From assembly GCA_903872875.1 (NCBI GenBank), contig CAIQMJ010000277.1, positions 1-7,786 of the forward strand: a stretch of 7,786 nucleotides of DNA, given 5' to 3'. The DNA is from an uncultured Variovorax sp. GTDB lineage: Bacteria; Pseudomonadota; Gammaproteobacteria; Burkholderiales; Burkholderiaceae_C. The notes under the pieces are model-generated. The model did not search any database. It had not been told where the DNA came from and saw only the letters and a program-made list of their open reading frames with translations. Position numbers and translations under genes: made by a program. Below, piece after piece: positions 1 to 5,786 of the stretch (its first letter is position 1; every line of letters starts with the position of its first letter).

Positions 1-174
1 GTCGTCCGAGAAGACCCGGACCTTGATCAGGCCGTGCGCCTTGAGTGCCGAATCGACCTCCTTCTTGACGGCTGGCGTGAGCCCGTCGCCACCGACCATG
101 ACGATCGGATCGAGGTGATGGGCTTCGGCGCGATGCACCTTGCGCTGCGCGGGGGAGAGTTGTATGGCTGACAT
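1..174 (-). CDS. yhbY: YhbY-family RNA-binding protein (CRM domain), 5' part only
   Basis: The first 58 residues are present, starting with MSAIQLSPAQRK at an ATG on the minus strand (172-174); the rest lies beyond the left edge. The fragment shows the CRS1/YhbY (CRM) fold pattern: the LSPAQRK start, then AHHLDPIVMVGGDGLT with the glycine-containing loop, then VDSALKAHGLIKVRVF. Known YhbY proteins are about 95-105 residues long, bind RNA and associate with pre-50S ribosomal particles, so a cytoplasmic ribosome-assembly role is expected. The gene is divergent from rlmE, as is usual in Proteobacteria, and only 19 bp separate the two start codons, so its promoter must lie at least partly inside rlmE. 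A GAGG on the minus strand touches the ATG directly with no spacer, which is a poor ribosome binding site. The family call is secure from sequence pattern; the ribosomal role is family knowledge. Confidence 0.92.
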   Translation of the reverse strand, partial: MSAIQLSPAQRKVHRAEAHHLDPIVMVGGDGLTPAVKKEVDSALKAHGLIKVRVFSDD

Positions 175-193
175 CCTCGTATTATCGAGGCGA
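175..193. promoter_or_regulatory. Divergent yhbY/rlmE spacer with a 16-bp dyad around a -10-like core
   Basis: The 19 bp between the divergent start codons contain CCTCG (175-179), TATTAT (180-185) and CGAGG (186-190), an inverted repeat with 5-bp arms. The core reads TATTAT on the plus strand and GATAAT, one base shifted, on the minus strand, so both strands offer a 5-of-6 match to a sigma70 -10 box. The right arm supplies a GAGG three bases before the rlmE ATG. No convincing -35 is seen at 16-18 bp in either direction; TTGACT on the minus strand is only 12 bp from GATAAT. Promoter activity is a guess; the dyad itself is directly visible. Confidence 0.35.
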
Positions 194-847
194 ATGAAAG
201 TCAAGACGAAAAGCAGCAAGGTCAACAAGGCGTGGTTGAACGATCACGTGAACGACCCGTGGGTGAAACTCGCCACGAAGGAGGGTTACCGCGCACGCGC
301 TGCCTACAAGCTCAAGGAGATCGACGAGACACTGGGCCTGATCAGACCGGGCCAACTCGTCGTCGATCTGGGCTCGACGCCGGGCGCGTGGAGCCAATAC
401 ATGCGGCGGCGCATGTCGCCCGGTGGCGCGGCGGCGGGCATGCTCGATGGCACCATCGTGGCACTCGACATCCTGCCGATGGAGCCGATCGAGGGCGTGA
501 CTTTCATACAGGGTGACTTCCGGGAGGACCAGGTGCTGTCGCAACTGACCGCCTTGCTGAAGGGGCGGTTGGCCGATGTGGTGGTCTCGGACATGGCGCC
601 CAACCTGTCGGGCATCGCATCGGCGGACGCGGCGCGCATCGTTCACCTGGTGGAGCTGGCAATCGACTTCTCACGCCAGCATCTGAAGCCGGAGGGTGCC
701 CTTGTGGCCAAGTTGTTCCATGGCGGCGGTTATGCCGAACTGACCCAGCTCTTCAAGGCCAACTTTCGGATCGTGAAGCCGATGAAGCCGAAGGCCTCGC
801 GCGACCGCTCATCGGAGACTTTCATGGTGGGTATCGGACTTCGCTGA
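194..847 (+). CDS. rlmE: 23S rRNA (uridine-2'-O)-methyltransferase RlmE (FtsJ/RrmJ)
   Basis: This 217-residue protein is the SAM-dependent enzyme that in E. coli methylates the 2'-OH of U2552 in the A loop of 23S rRNA late in 50S assembly. The signature block GYRARAAYKLKEID sits at residues 31-44, the SAM-binding motif DLGSTPGAWSQ at 58-68, and SDMAPNLSG at 132-140. The K-D-K-E catalytic tetrad is complete: K39, D133, K173 and E208 (in SSETF). Residues 76-86 form a short Gly/Ala-rich insert before the GTIVALDILP strand. The start at 194 (MKVKTKSSK) was chosen because it begins the conserved basic N-terminus and has GAGG three bases upstream. An ATG at 164 has a good-looking GGAG six bases upstream, but it would add ten unconserved residues and overlap yhbY. 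The gene precedes ftsH, the conserved order. Identity is very secure; the start is fairly secure. Confidence 0.96.
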   Translation: MKVKTKSSKVNKAWLNDHVNDPWVKLATKEGYRARAAYKLKEIDETLGLIRPGQLVVDLGSTPGAWSQYMRRRMSPGGAAAGMLDGTIVALDILPMEPIEGVTFIQGDFREDQVLSQLTALLKGRLADVVVSDMAPNLSGIASADAARIVHLVELAIDFSRQHLKPEGALVAKLFHGGGYAELTQLFKANFRIVKPMKPKASRDRSSETFMVGIGLR

Positions 848-858
848 CCGCGTACGAC

Positions 859-887
859 TTGATACCTCAGGTAACTGCGAATTTACT
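859..887 (+). promoter_or_regulatory. Candidate sigma70 promoter for ftsH
   Basis: TTGATA (859-864) and TTTACT (882-887) are separated by exactly 17 bp and match the -35 and -10 consensus at 5 of 6 and 4 of 6 positions. Transcription would start near 894 and give a leader of about 130 nt for ftsH containing both inverted repeats described nearby. This is pattern matching only; a second -10-like box (954-959) competes with it. Confidence 0.35.
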
Positions 888-888
888 T

Positions 889-906
889 GCCAAACCCGTG
901 CTTGGC
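889..906. repeat. Inverted repeat GCCAA-N8-TTGGC in the ftsH leader
   Basis: GCCAA (889-893) and TTGGC (902-906) form a perfect 5-bp dyad with an 8-base spacer, starting two bases after the candidate -10 at 882-887. It could be a protein-binding site or a weak RNA stem. No regulator is known from the sequence, and chance occurrence is possible. Confidence 0.3.
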
Positions 907-911
907 CTACG

Positions 912-943
912 GCTGCTTCCTGCAAATCAGCAGGTTTCGCAGC
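912..943. repeat. Two-tier inverted repeat upstream of ftsH
   Basis: The outer arms are GCTGC (912-916) and GCAGC (939-943); the inner arms are CCTGC (919-923) and GCAGG (930-934) around the loop AAATCA. The arms are separated by internal loops TT and TTTC, giving 10 base pairs in two tiers. No U-run follows, so it does not look like an intrinsic terminator for rlmE. Its right end abuts CTTGAAA (943-949), and it covers the -35 region expected for TAAAAT (954-959). That position would suit an operator or a leader structure. Confidence 0.5.
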
Positions 944-967
944 TTGAAAAGCCTAAAATGAACATCA
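943..967 (+). promoter_or_regulatory. Second candidate ftsH promoter region (TAAAAT; heat-shock-like CTTGAAA)
   Basis: CTTGAAA (943-949) is a perfect match to the sigma32 -35 consensus, and ftsH is a sigma32-controlled gene in E. coli. The only -10 candidate nearby keeps just CAT (963-965), and the spacing is shorter than usual, so the heat-shock reading is weak. Separately, TAAAAT (954-959) is a 5-of-6 sigma70 -10 match without a good -35 partner at 16-18 bp. At least one promoter in this leader is likely, but which one is not decidable from sequence alone. Confidence 0.25.
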
Positions 968-1016
968 ATTGCGTGACCTCGGCGGATTTTTCATTTCGCT
1001 GTCACGCGCTTTGACT

Positions 1017-1029
1017 GGAGTTTCGTTTG
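1017..1029 (+). promoter_or_regulatory. Ribosome binding site that fixes the TTG start of ftsH
   Basis: GGAG (1017-1020) lies six bases before TTG (1027-1029), and TTG is followed by NNQWFSKVAVW, the conserved hydrophilic N-cap of the first membrane helix. The next in-frame ATG, at 1075 (residue 17), would cut away most of that helix. The TTG is therefore the supported start. Confidence 0.8.
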
Positions 1030-2943
1030 AACAATCAGTGGTTTTCCAAAGTAGCCGTCTGGCTTGTCATCGCGATGGTGTTATTCACTGTGTTCAAGCA
1101 GTTCGACACCCGCGGCGGCGCCGGTTCCGGTGCAATCGGCTACTCCGACTTCCTTGAGGAAGTTCGTGGCAACCGAATCAAGAGCGCCACCATCCAGGAA
1201 GGCCAGGGCGGCAGCGAGATCGTCGCGATCACCAACGACGACCGCAAGATCCGCACGACGGCTACCTACCTTGACCGCGGTCTCGTTGGCGACCTGATCG
1301 CCAACAACGTCAAGTTCGACGTCAAGCCGCGCGAAGAAGGGTCGTTGCTCATGACACTGCTGGTGAGCTGGGGACCCATGCTCCTGCTGATCGGTGTCTG
1401 GGTCTACTTCATGCGACAGATGCAGGGCGGCGGAAAGGGCGGAGCATTCAGCTTCGGCAAGAGCAAGGCCCGCATGCTGGACGAGAACAGCAACACCGTC
1501 ACCTTTGCCGACGTTGCAGGCTGCGATGAAGCCAAGGAAGAGGTGAAGGAGGTCGTCGACTTCCTCAAGGATCCCGGCAGGTTCCAGAAACTTGGCGGTC
1601 GCATTCCACGTGGCCTGCTGCTTGTCGGCCCTCCTGGCACCGGCAAGACGCTCTTGGCAAAGTCGATCGCCGGCGAAGCCAAGGTCCCGTTCTTTTCGAT
1701 CTCCGGCTCGGATTTCGTTGAAATGTTTGTCGGTGTGGGCGCGGCGCGCGTCCGTGACATGTTCGAGAACGCCAAGAAGAACGCACCCTGCATCATCTTC
1801 GTGGACGAAATTGATGCCGTCGGCCGCCAGCGCGGTGCCGGTTTGGGTGGTGGCAACGACGAGCGCGAGCAGACGCTCAACCAGATGCTCGTCGAGATGG
1901 ACGGCTTCGAGACCAATCTCGGCGTGATCGTCGTGGCTGCGACGAATCGCCCCGACATCCTGGACGCCGCATTGCTCCGTCCGGGTCGTTTCGACCGCCA
2001 GGTGTACGTGACGCTGCCGGACATCCGTGGCCGCGAGCAGATCCTGAATGTGCACATGCGCAAGGTGCCACTCGGCCAGGACGTCAACCCGAGCGTCATC
2101 GCCCGCGGTACGCCCGGTATGTCCGGCGCGGATCTGGCGAACTTGTGCAATGAAGCCGCATTGATGGCTGCGCGCCGCAATGCCCGCGTCGTCGAGATGC
2201 AGGACTTCGAAAAGGCCAAGGACAAGATCTTCATGGGCCCCGAGCGCAAGAGCATGGTCATGCCCGAGGAAGAGCGCCGCAACACGGCCTATCACGAGTC
2301 CGGCCACGCGCTCATTGGCAAGTTGTTGCCCAAGTGCGATCCGGTGCACAAGGTAACGATCATCCCGCGCGGTCGCGCGCTGGGAGTCACGATGAGCCTG
2401 CCGTCGCAGGATCGCTATAGCTACGACCGCGAATACATGCTGAATCAGATCAGCATGCTGTTCGGTGGACGGATTGCCGAAGAAGTGTTCATGCATCAGA
2501 TGACCACCGGTGCCAGCAACGACTTCGAGCGCGCGACGCACATTGCACGCGACATGGTGATGCGCTATGGCATGACCGAATCTCTCGGCCCGATCGTCTA
2601 CGCGGAAAACGAAGGCGAGGTGTTCCTCGGCCGTTCGGTCACCAAGACGACGAACATGAGCGAGTCCACGATGCAGAAGGTCGATTCCGAGGTGCGCCGC
2701 ATCATCGACGAGCAGTACGCTCTGGCGCGTCGCCTGATCGAAGAGAACAGCGACAAGATGCACGCGATGGCCAAAGCGCTGCTCGAGTGGGAAACCATCG
2801 ACAGCGAGCAGCTCGACGACATCATGGCTGGCCGTGCGCCGCGCCCGCCGAAGGACTGGACGCCGCGCGTTCCGCCCTCGGGCAGCGGCGGCACCGGTGG
2901 TACCCCGGCGGTCAATCCCGATCCGGCACCTACCGCGGCTTGA
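1027..2943 (+). CDS. ftsH: ATP-dependent zinc metalloprotease FtsH
   Basis: This 638-residue protein is the hexameric inner-membrane AAA+ protease that extracts and degrades damaged membrane proteins and, in E. coli, short-lived regulators such as sigma32 and LpxC. Visible domains are membrane helix 1 (about 8-25), a small periplasmic domain (about 26-105), membrane helix 2 (about 107-128), the AAA+ module (about 155-400) and the M41 peptidase domain (about 410-600). Motifs are Walker A GPPGTGKT (201-208), pore loop FVG (234-236), Walker B IIFVDEID (256-263), the second region of homology with arginine fingers R318 and R321, the zinc site HESGH (423-427), and the third zinc ligand D499 in TTGASNDFERAT. 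The last 35 residues are a Pro/Gly/Thr-rich flexible tail without recognisable motifs. All catalytic residues are present. It lies downstream of rlmE and upstream of folP, the usual order, and ends in its own terminator. Identity is essentially certain. Confidence 0.98.
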   Translation: MNNQWFSKVAVWLVIAMVLFTVFKQFDTRGGAGSGAIGYSDFLEEVRGNRIKSATIQEGQGGSEIVAITNDDRKIRTTATYLDRGLVGDLIANNVKFDVKPREEGSLLMTLLVSWGPMLLLIGVWVYFMRQMQGGGKGGAFSFGKSKARMLDENSNTVTFADVAGCDEAKEEVKEVVDFLKDPGRFQKLGGRIPRGLLLVGPPGTGKTLLAKSIAGEAKVPFFSISGSDFVEMFVGVGAARVRDMFENAKKNAPCIIFVDEIDAVGRQRGAGLGGGNDEREQTLNQMLVEMDGFETNLGVIVVAATNRPDILDAALLRPGRFDRQVYVTLPDIRGREQILNVHMRKVPLGQDVNPSVIARGTPGMSGADLANLCNEAALMAARRNARVVEMQDFEKAKDKIFMGPERKSMVMPEEERRNTAYHESGHALIGKLLPKCDPVHKVTIIPRGRALGVTMSLPSQDRYSYDREYMLNQISMLFGGRIAEEVFMHQMTTGASNDFERATHIARDMVMRYGMTESLGPIVYAENEGEVFLGRSVTKTTNMSESTMQKVDSEVRRIIDEQYALARRLIEENSDKMHAMAKALLEWETIDSEQLDDIMAGRAPRPPKDWTPRVPPSGSGGTGGTPAVNPDPAPTAA

Positions 2944-2963
2944 GCATGGCGCATTGCCGATCG

Positions 2964-2987
2964 ACGGGGCCTCTGGCCCCGTTTTTT
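2964..2987 (+). terminator. Intrinsic terminator after ftsH
   Basis: GGGGCC (2966-2971), loop TCT, and GGCCCC (2975-2980) form a perfect stem that extends outward by C2965-G2981 (and possibly A2964-T2982), followed by a run of six T (2982-2987). This is a textbook rho-independent terminator 21 bp after the ftsH stop. The folP ribosome binding site starts only four bases after the T-run, so folP expression needs readthrough or a promoter inside ftsH. Confidence 0.9.
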
Positions 2988-2990
2988 CAT

Positions 2991-3001
2991 GGAGCTTGCA
3001 T
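2991..3001 (+). promoter_or_regulatory. Ribosome binding site of folP
   Basis: GGAG (2991-2994) lies seven bases before the ATG at 3002. This supports that start over the longer in-frame reading that begins at 2834 inside ftsH, which would add 56 residues unlike any DHPS. The site sits just after the terminator T-run. Confidence 0.75.
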
Positions 3002-3865
3002 ATGAAGACTCCGATCTGGCAGACGACCCGGTTCCGAATAGATCTTTCGCAGCCACGGGTGATGGGCATCGTCAACGTGACCCCGGATTCCTTTTCAGAC
3101 GGCGGTGCACATGCATCCACGGCGGCTGCATTGAGGCACTGTGAGCGGTTGCTTGCCGAAGGTGCCGACATCCTCGATATCGGCGGCGAATCGACCCGAC
3201 CAGGCAGCCCTTCGGTATCTCTGGATGACGAGCTCTCCCGCGTGTTGCCTGTGTTGCGTGAAGCGGCCGGGCTTGGCGTGCCGCTGTCCATCGACACTTA
3301 CAAGCCGGAAGTGATGCGCGCGGTGCTTGACCTTGGCGCCGACATCGTCAATGACATCTGGGCGCTGCGCAGACCGGGTGCGCTCGAGGCCGTCGCTGCA
3401 AATGCCTCCTGCGGCATTTGCGTCATGCATATGCACCGAGATCCCCAGACCATGCAGGCAGCGCCCATGCATGGCGATGTCGTTCCTGCCGTGCGGACCT
3501 TTCTCGAGGAGCGGGTGACTGTGCTCCGATCTTCCGGCATTGCGGCCGACCGGATCACGCTGGATCCCGGCATCGGTTTCGGAAAAACGGTTGCCCAGAA
3601 CTTCGCCTTGTTGGCACGCCAGAACGAGCTCGACGTCGCTGGCCTGCCATTGTTGGCTGGTTGGTCAAGAAAATCGTCGCTCGGCGCCGTGACGGGAATC
3701 GACGCCGCAGCTGAGCGCATGGTACCGAGCGTGGCAGCCGCACTGCTTGCCGTGGAGCGTGGTGCGGCGATCGTGCGCGTTCACGACGTACGAGAAACGG
3801 TGGCTGCATTGTCCGTATGGCGCGCGATGCAGACAGGACAACAACAGGGAGCCAATCACCCATGA
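3002..3865 (+). CDS. folP: Dihydropteroate synthase
   Basis: This 287-residue TIM-barrel enzyme condenses p-aminobenzoate with 6-hydroxymethyl-7,8-dihydropterin pyrophosphate to make dihydropteroate in folate synthesis; the family is the target of sulfonamides. The pterin and pABA site motifs are all visible: GIVNVTPDSFSDGG (22-35, with N25), GGESTRPG (61-68), SIDTY (97-101, D98), VNDIW (116-120, N117), VMHMH (141-145), DPGIGFGKT (188-196, D188), GWSRKS (220-225, S222/R223/K224) and RVHDV (259-263, H261). The length is normal for the family (about 280). STRPG and SRKS, the loops where sulfonamide-resistance changes usually occur, look wild type by eye. The stop overlaps the glmM start as ATGA, indicating translational coupling. 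Between ftsH and folP stands a strong terminator. Confidence 0.97.
   Translation: MKTPIWQTTRFRIDLSQPRVMGIVNVTPDSFSDGGAHASTAAALRHCERLLAEGADILDIGGESTRPGSPSVSLDDELSRVLPVLREAAGLGVPLSIDTYKPEVMRAVLDLGADIVNDIWALRRPGALEAVAANASCGICVMHMHRDPQTMQAAPMHGDVVPAVRTFLEERVTVLRSSGIAADRITLDPGIGFGKTVAQNFALLARQNELDVAGLPLLAGWSRKSSLGAVTGIDAAAERMVPSVAAALLAVERGAAIVRVHDVRETVAALSVWRAMQTGQQQGANHP
3846..3865 (+). promoter_or_regulatory. glmM ribosome binding site and ATGA overlap with folP
   Basis: AGGGAG (3846-3851) lies ten bases before the glmM ATG (3862-3864), inside the last codons of folP. The ATG shares four bases with the folP TGA (3863-3865). This favours MTRQYFGTDGIRG as the glmM start over an in-frame start at 3817 that would add 15 residues inside folP. 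Confidence 0.75.
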
Positions 3866-5196
3866 CAAGACAGTATTTCGGAACCGATGGCATTCGCGGC
3901 ACCGTGGGCCAGCCGCCCATCACGCCAGATTTCGTGCTACGGCTCGCCCACGCGGTCGGCCGCGTGCTCAAGAAGACAGAAAACCGGCCACGGGTGCTGA
4001 TCGGCAAGGACACGCGCATCTCCGGCTACATGCTCGAGTCGGCACTCGAGTCCGGCTTCAACTCGGCCGGCGTCGACGTCGTGCTGCTGGGGCCCTTGCC
4101 CACGCCGGGCGTGGCTTACCTCACGCGCGCACAGCGGGCCAGCCTTGGCGTGGTCATCAGCGCGAGCCACAACGCCTACGCCGACAACGGCATCAAGTTC
4201 TTCAGCGCGCAAGGCACCAAGCTCAGCGACGAATGGGAGGAGGCCGTCGAGGCTGCCCTCGAAGAGCCGCCCGTCTGGGTCGATTCCGCCAGGCTGGGCA
4301 AGGCGCGCCGGCTGAACGATGCGGCTGGGCGTTACACCGAATTCTGCAAAAGTACCTTTGCCTACGATCTCGGCCTGCACGGTCTCAAGCTCGTGGTCGA
4401 CGCCGCGCATGGCGCTGCATACCAGGTCGCGCCGCAGGTCTTCCATGAGCTTGGCGCCGATGTGTCGAGCATCGGCTGTTCGCCTGACGGCCTGAACATC
4501 AACAAGAACGTGGGCGCGACCCATCCGCAGGCGTTGATCGAGGCCGTGACGAAGCAGGGGGCCGACTATGGGATTGCACTCGATGGCGATGCCGACCGGC
4601 TGCAGTTGGTGGATGCGAGCGGTCGTTTGTTCAACGGCGACGAGCTGCTCTATCTCATGGTGATGGAGCGCATCGAGCGCGGCGAGAAGCCCGAGGGCGT
4701 CGTCGGCACACTGATGACCAACAAGGCCATCGAAGTGGCATTGCGCGCGAAGGGGATCGAATTCGTGCGCGCAAAGGTCGGCGACCGCTATGTGCTGGAG
4801 GAACTGGACAAGCGGGGCTGGCTGCTCGGCGGCGAAGGATCGGGGCACCTGCTGGCGCTCGATCGGCACACCACGGGCGATGGCATCGTGAGCGCGCTGC
4901 AGGTATTGCAGGCCTGCGTGCGCAGTGGCCGCACCGTGGCGCAACTGCTCGACGGCGTCACGCTGTTCCCTCAGACGCTCGTCAACGTGAGACTGGCTGA
5001 GGGACAGGACTGGTCGGCCAACGCCGAACTGGCAGCGGAAACCGAACGTGCAGAGGCCGAGCTGGGCGATACCGGCCGCGTGCTGATCCGCGCCAGCGGC
5101 ACCGAACCGCTGCTTCGCGTGATGGTCGAGGCGCGCGATGCCGCGCAAGCCGAAGCCTGCGCGCGCCGCATTGCATCGACGATCGAAGGCGCGTGA
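3862..5196 (+). CDS. glmM: Phosphoglucosamine mutase
   Basis: This 444-residue cytoplasmic enzyme interconverts glucosamine-6-phosphate and glucosamine-1-phosphate, the step before GlmU makes UDP-GlcNAc for peptidoglycan and lipopolysaccharide. It belongs to the alpha-D-phosphohexomutase superfamily with four domains. Visible motifs are YFGTDGIRG (5-13), the active-site serine loop ISASHN (99-104) with S102 as the residue that is phosphorylated, the magnesium loop DGDADR (241-246), the sugar-binding loop GEGSGH (324-329), and the phosphate-binding loop RASGTEPLLRV (410-420). The length and the numbering of these residues agree with E. coli GlmM (445 residues). It overlaps folP by four bases and is followed two bases later by an acetyltransferase ATG, so the three are probably co-transcribed. 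The folP-glmM order is conserved in Proteobacteria. Identity is essentially certain. Confidence 0.98.
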   Translation: MTRQYFGTDGIRGTVGQPPITPDFVLRLAHAVGRVLKKTENRPRVLIGKDTRISGYMLESALESGFNSAGVDVVLLGPLPTPGVAYLTRAQRASLGVVISASHNAYADNGIKFFSAQGTKLSDEWEEAVEAALEEPPVWVDSARLGKARRLNDAAGRYTEFCKSTFAYDLGLHGLKLVVDAAHGAAYQVAPQVFHELGADVSSIGCSPDGLNINKNVGATHPQALIEAVTKQGADYGIALDGDADRLQLVDASGRLFNGDELLYLMVMERIERGEKPEGVVGTLMTNKAIEVALRAKGIEFVRAKVGDRYVLEELDKRGWLLGGEGSGHLLALDRHTTGDGIVSALQVLQACVRSGRTVAQLLDGVTLFPQTLVNVRLAEGQDWSANAELAAETERAEAELGDTGRVLIRASGTEPLLRVMVEARDAAQAEACARRIASTIEGA

Positions 5197-5198
5197 CC

Positions 5199-5717
5199 AT
5201 GAGCGAATCGACTGCTGCCAAGGCAGATGGCGCCGGCGCGATTCGGACCTTGCTCGCCGACTACCGCGATGCATCGCATGCGACGGCGCTGGTCGACCTG
5301 CTCGATGCGTACGCGCAGGATCCAGCGGGCGGCGGCACGCCCCTGAGCGCCGAAGTCCGCGCCGGACTGCCGGCGGCACTGGCCGTGCGTCCGCAGGCTT
5401 TCAGCGTGCTGGCATTCGATGGCGTACAACCAGTCGGGCTCGTCAACTGCATCGAAGGCTTCTCGACCTTCGCTTGCCGTCCGCTCGTCAATGTGCACGA
5501 TGTGGTGGTACTTGCAAGTCATCGGGGACAGCGAATCACGCAGCGGATGTTCGCATGCGTCGAGGCGGAGGCTCTCCGGCGGGGCGCATGCAAACTGACG
5601 CTCGAAGTGCTTCAGGGCAACCAGCCAGCGCTGAGCGCCTATGCGCGTGAAGGTTTCACCAGCTACCAGCTCGACCCAGCCTACGGCAGCGCCGTGTTCC
5701 TGCAGAAGAAGCTCTGA
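5199..5717 (+). CDS. GNAT-family N-acetyltransferase, substrate unknown
   Basis: This 172-residue protein has the GNAT layout: an alpha/beta N-terminal half (16-70), strands around FSVLAFDGVQPVGLVNCI (68-85), motif A with VNVHDVVVLASHRGQRITQRM (97-117), strand CKLTLEVL (131-138), and motif B NQPALSAYAREGFTSY (141-156), where Y148 is placed like the usual catalytic or CoA-contacting tyrosine. The pyrophosphate-binding loop reads RGQRIT (109-114) where most family members have RGxGxG/A, so both usual small residues are replaced. The start at 5199 has GAAGG (5185-5189) nine bases upstream; a GTG at 5193 overlapping the glmM stop is only three bases from that site and less likely. It is the last gene of the folP-glmM unit. 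Proximity to glmM hints at co-expression, but not at an amino-sugar substrate; GlmM needs no acetyltransferase because GlmU supplies it. Fold confident, function unknown. Confidence 0.85.
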   Translation: MSESTAAKADGAGAIRTLLADYRDASHATALVDLLDAYAQDPAGGGTPLSAEVRAGLPAALAVRPQAFSVLAFDGVQPVGLVNCIEGFSTFACRPLVNVHDVVVLASHRGQRITQRMFACVEAEALRRGACKLTLEVLQGNQPALSAYAREGFTSYQLDPAYGSAVFLQKKL

Positions 5718-5720
5718 ACG

Positions 5721-5753
5721 AAAAAGCCGACGGCACCTCGGGGTGCCATCGGC
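5721..5753 (-). terminator. Intrinsic terminator of the kinase/dehydrogenase operon
   Basis: GCCGA (5726-5730) pairs with TCGGC (5749-5753), and GGCACC (5732-5737) pairs with GGTGCC (5742-5747), around a TCGG loop with one C/A mismatch (5731/5748): 11 base pairs. The five A at 5721-5725 become a U-run only when read on the minus strand, placed directly after the stem and 33 bp past the dehydrogenase stop. On the plus strand no T-run follows, so the GNAT gene shares the hairpin but not a full terminator. Confidence 0.85.
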
Positions 5754-5786
5754 GGATATGAAGCGACGCAACTGTCGCCGGCCGGA

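Noticed and set aside
140..193. Longer rlmE starts at 140 or 164
   Set aside because: They add 18 or 10 residues unlike the family and overlap the yhbY coding start. The GGAG before 164 is explained by yhbY codons. The start at 194 matches the conserved basic N-terminus.
912..943. Intrinsic terminator of rlmE
   Set aside because: The stem is interrupted and followed by TTGAAAA rather than a T-run, so it does not meet the pattern.
2834..3001. An N-terminal extension of folP starting inside ftsH
   Set aside because: It would be translated across the terminator hairpin and adds 56 Arg-rich residues absent from the family; the ATG at 3002 has a good ribosome binding site.
1081..3297. A 738-codon open frame on the minus strand antisense to ftsH and folP
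   Set aside because: It is a codon-bias shadow: GC-rich third positions of ftsH leave the opposite frame open. The translation is rich in Arg/His/Ala with no recognisable domain, while the plus strand encodes an intact FtsH.
3937..5379. A 480-codon open frame on the minus strand antisense to glmM
   Set aside because: Same shadow effect; no motifs, and it crosses the glmM/GNAT junction without regard to gene limits.
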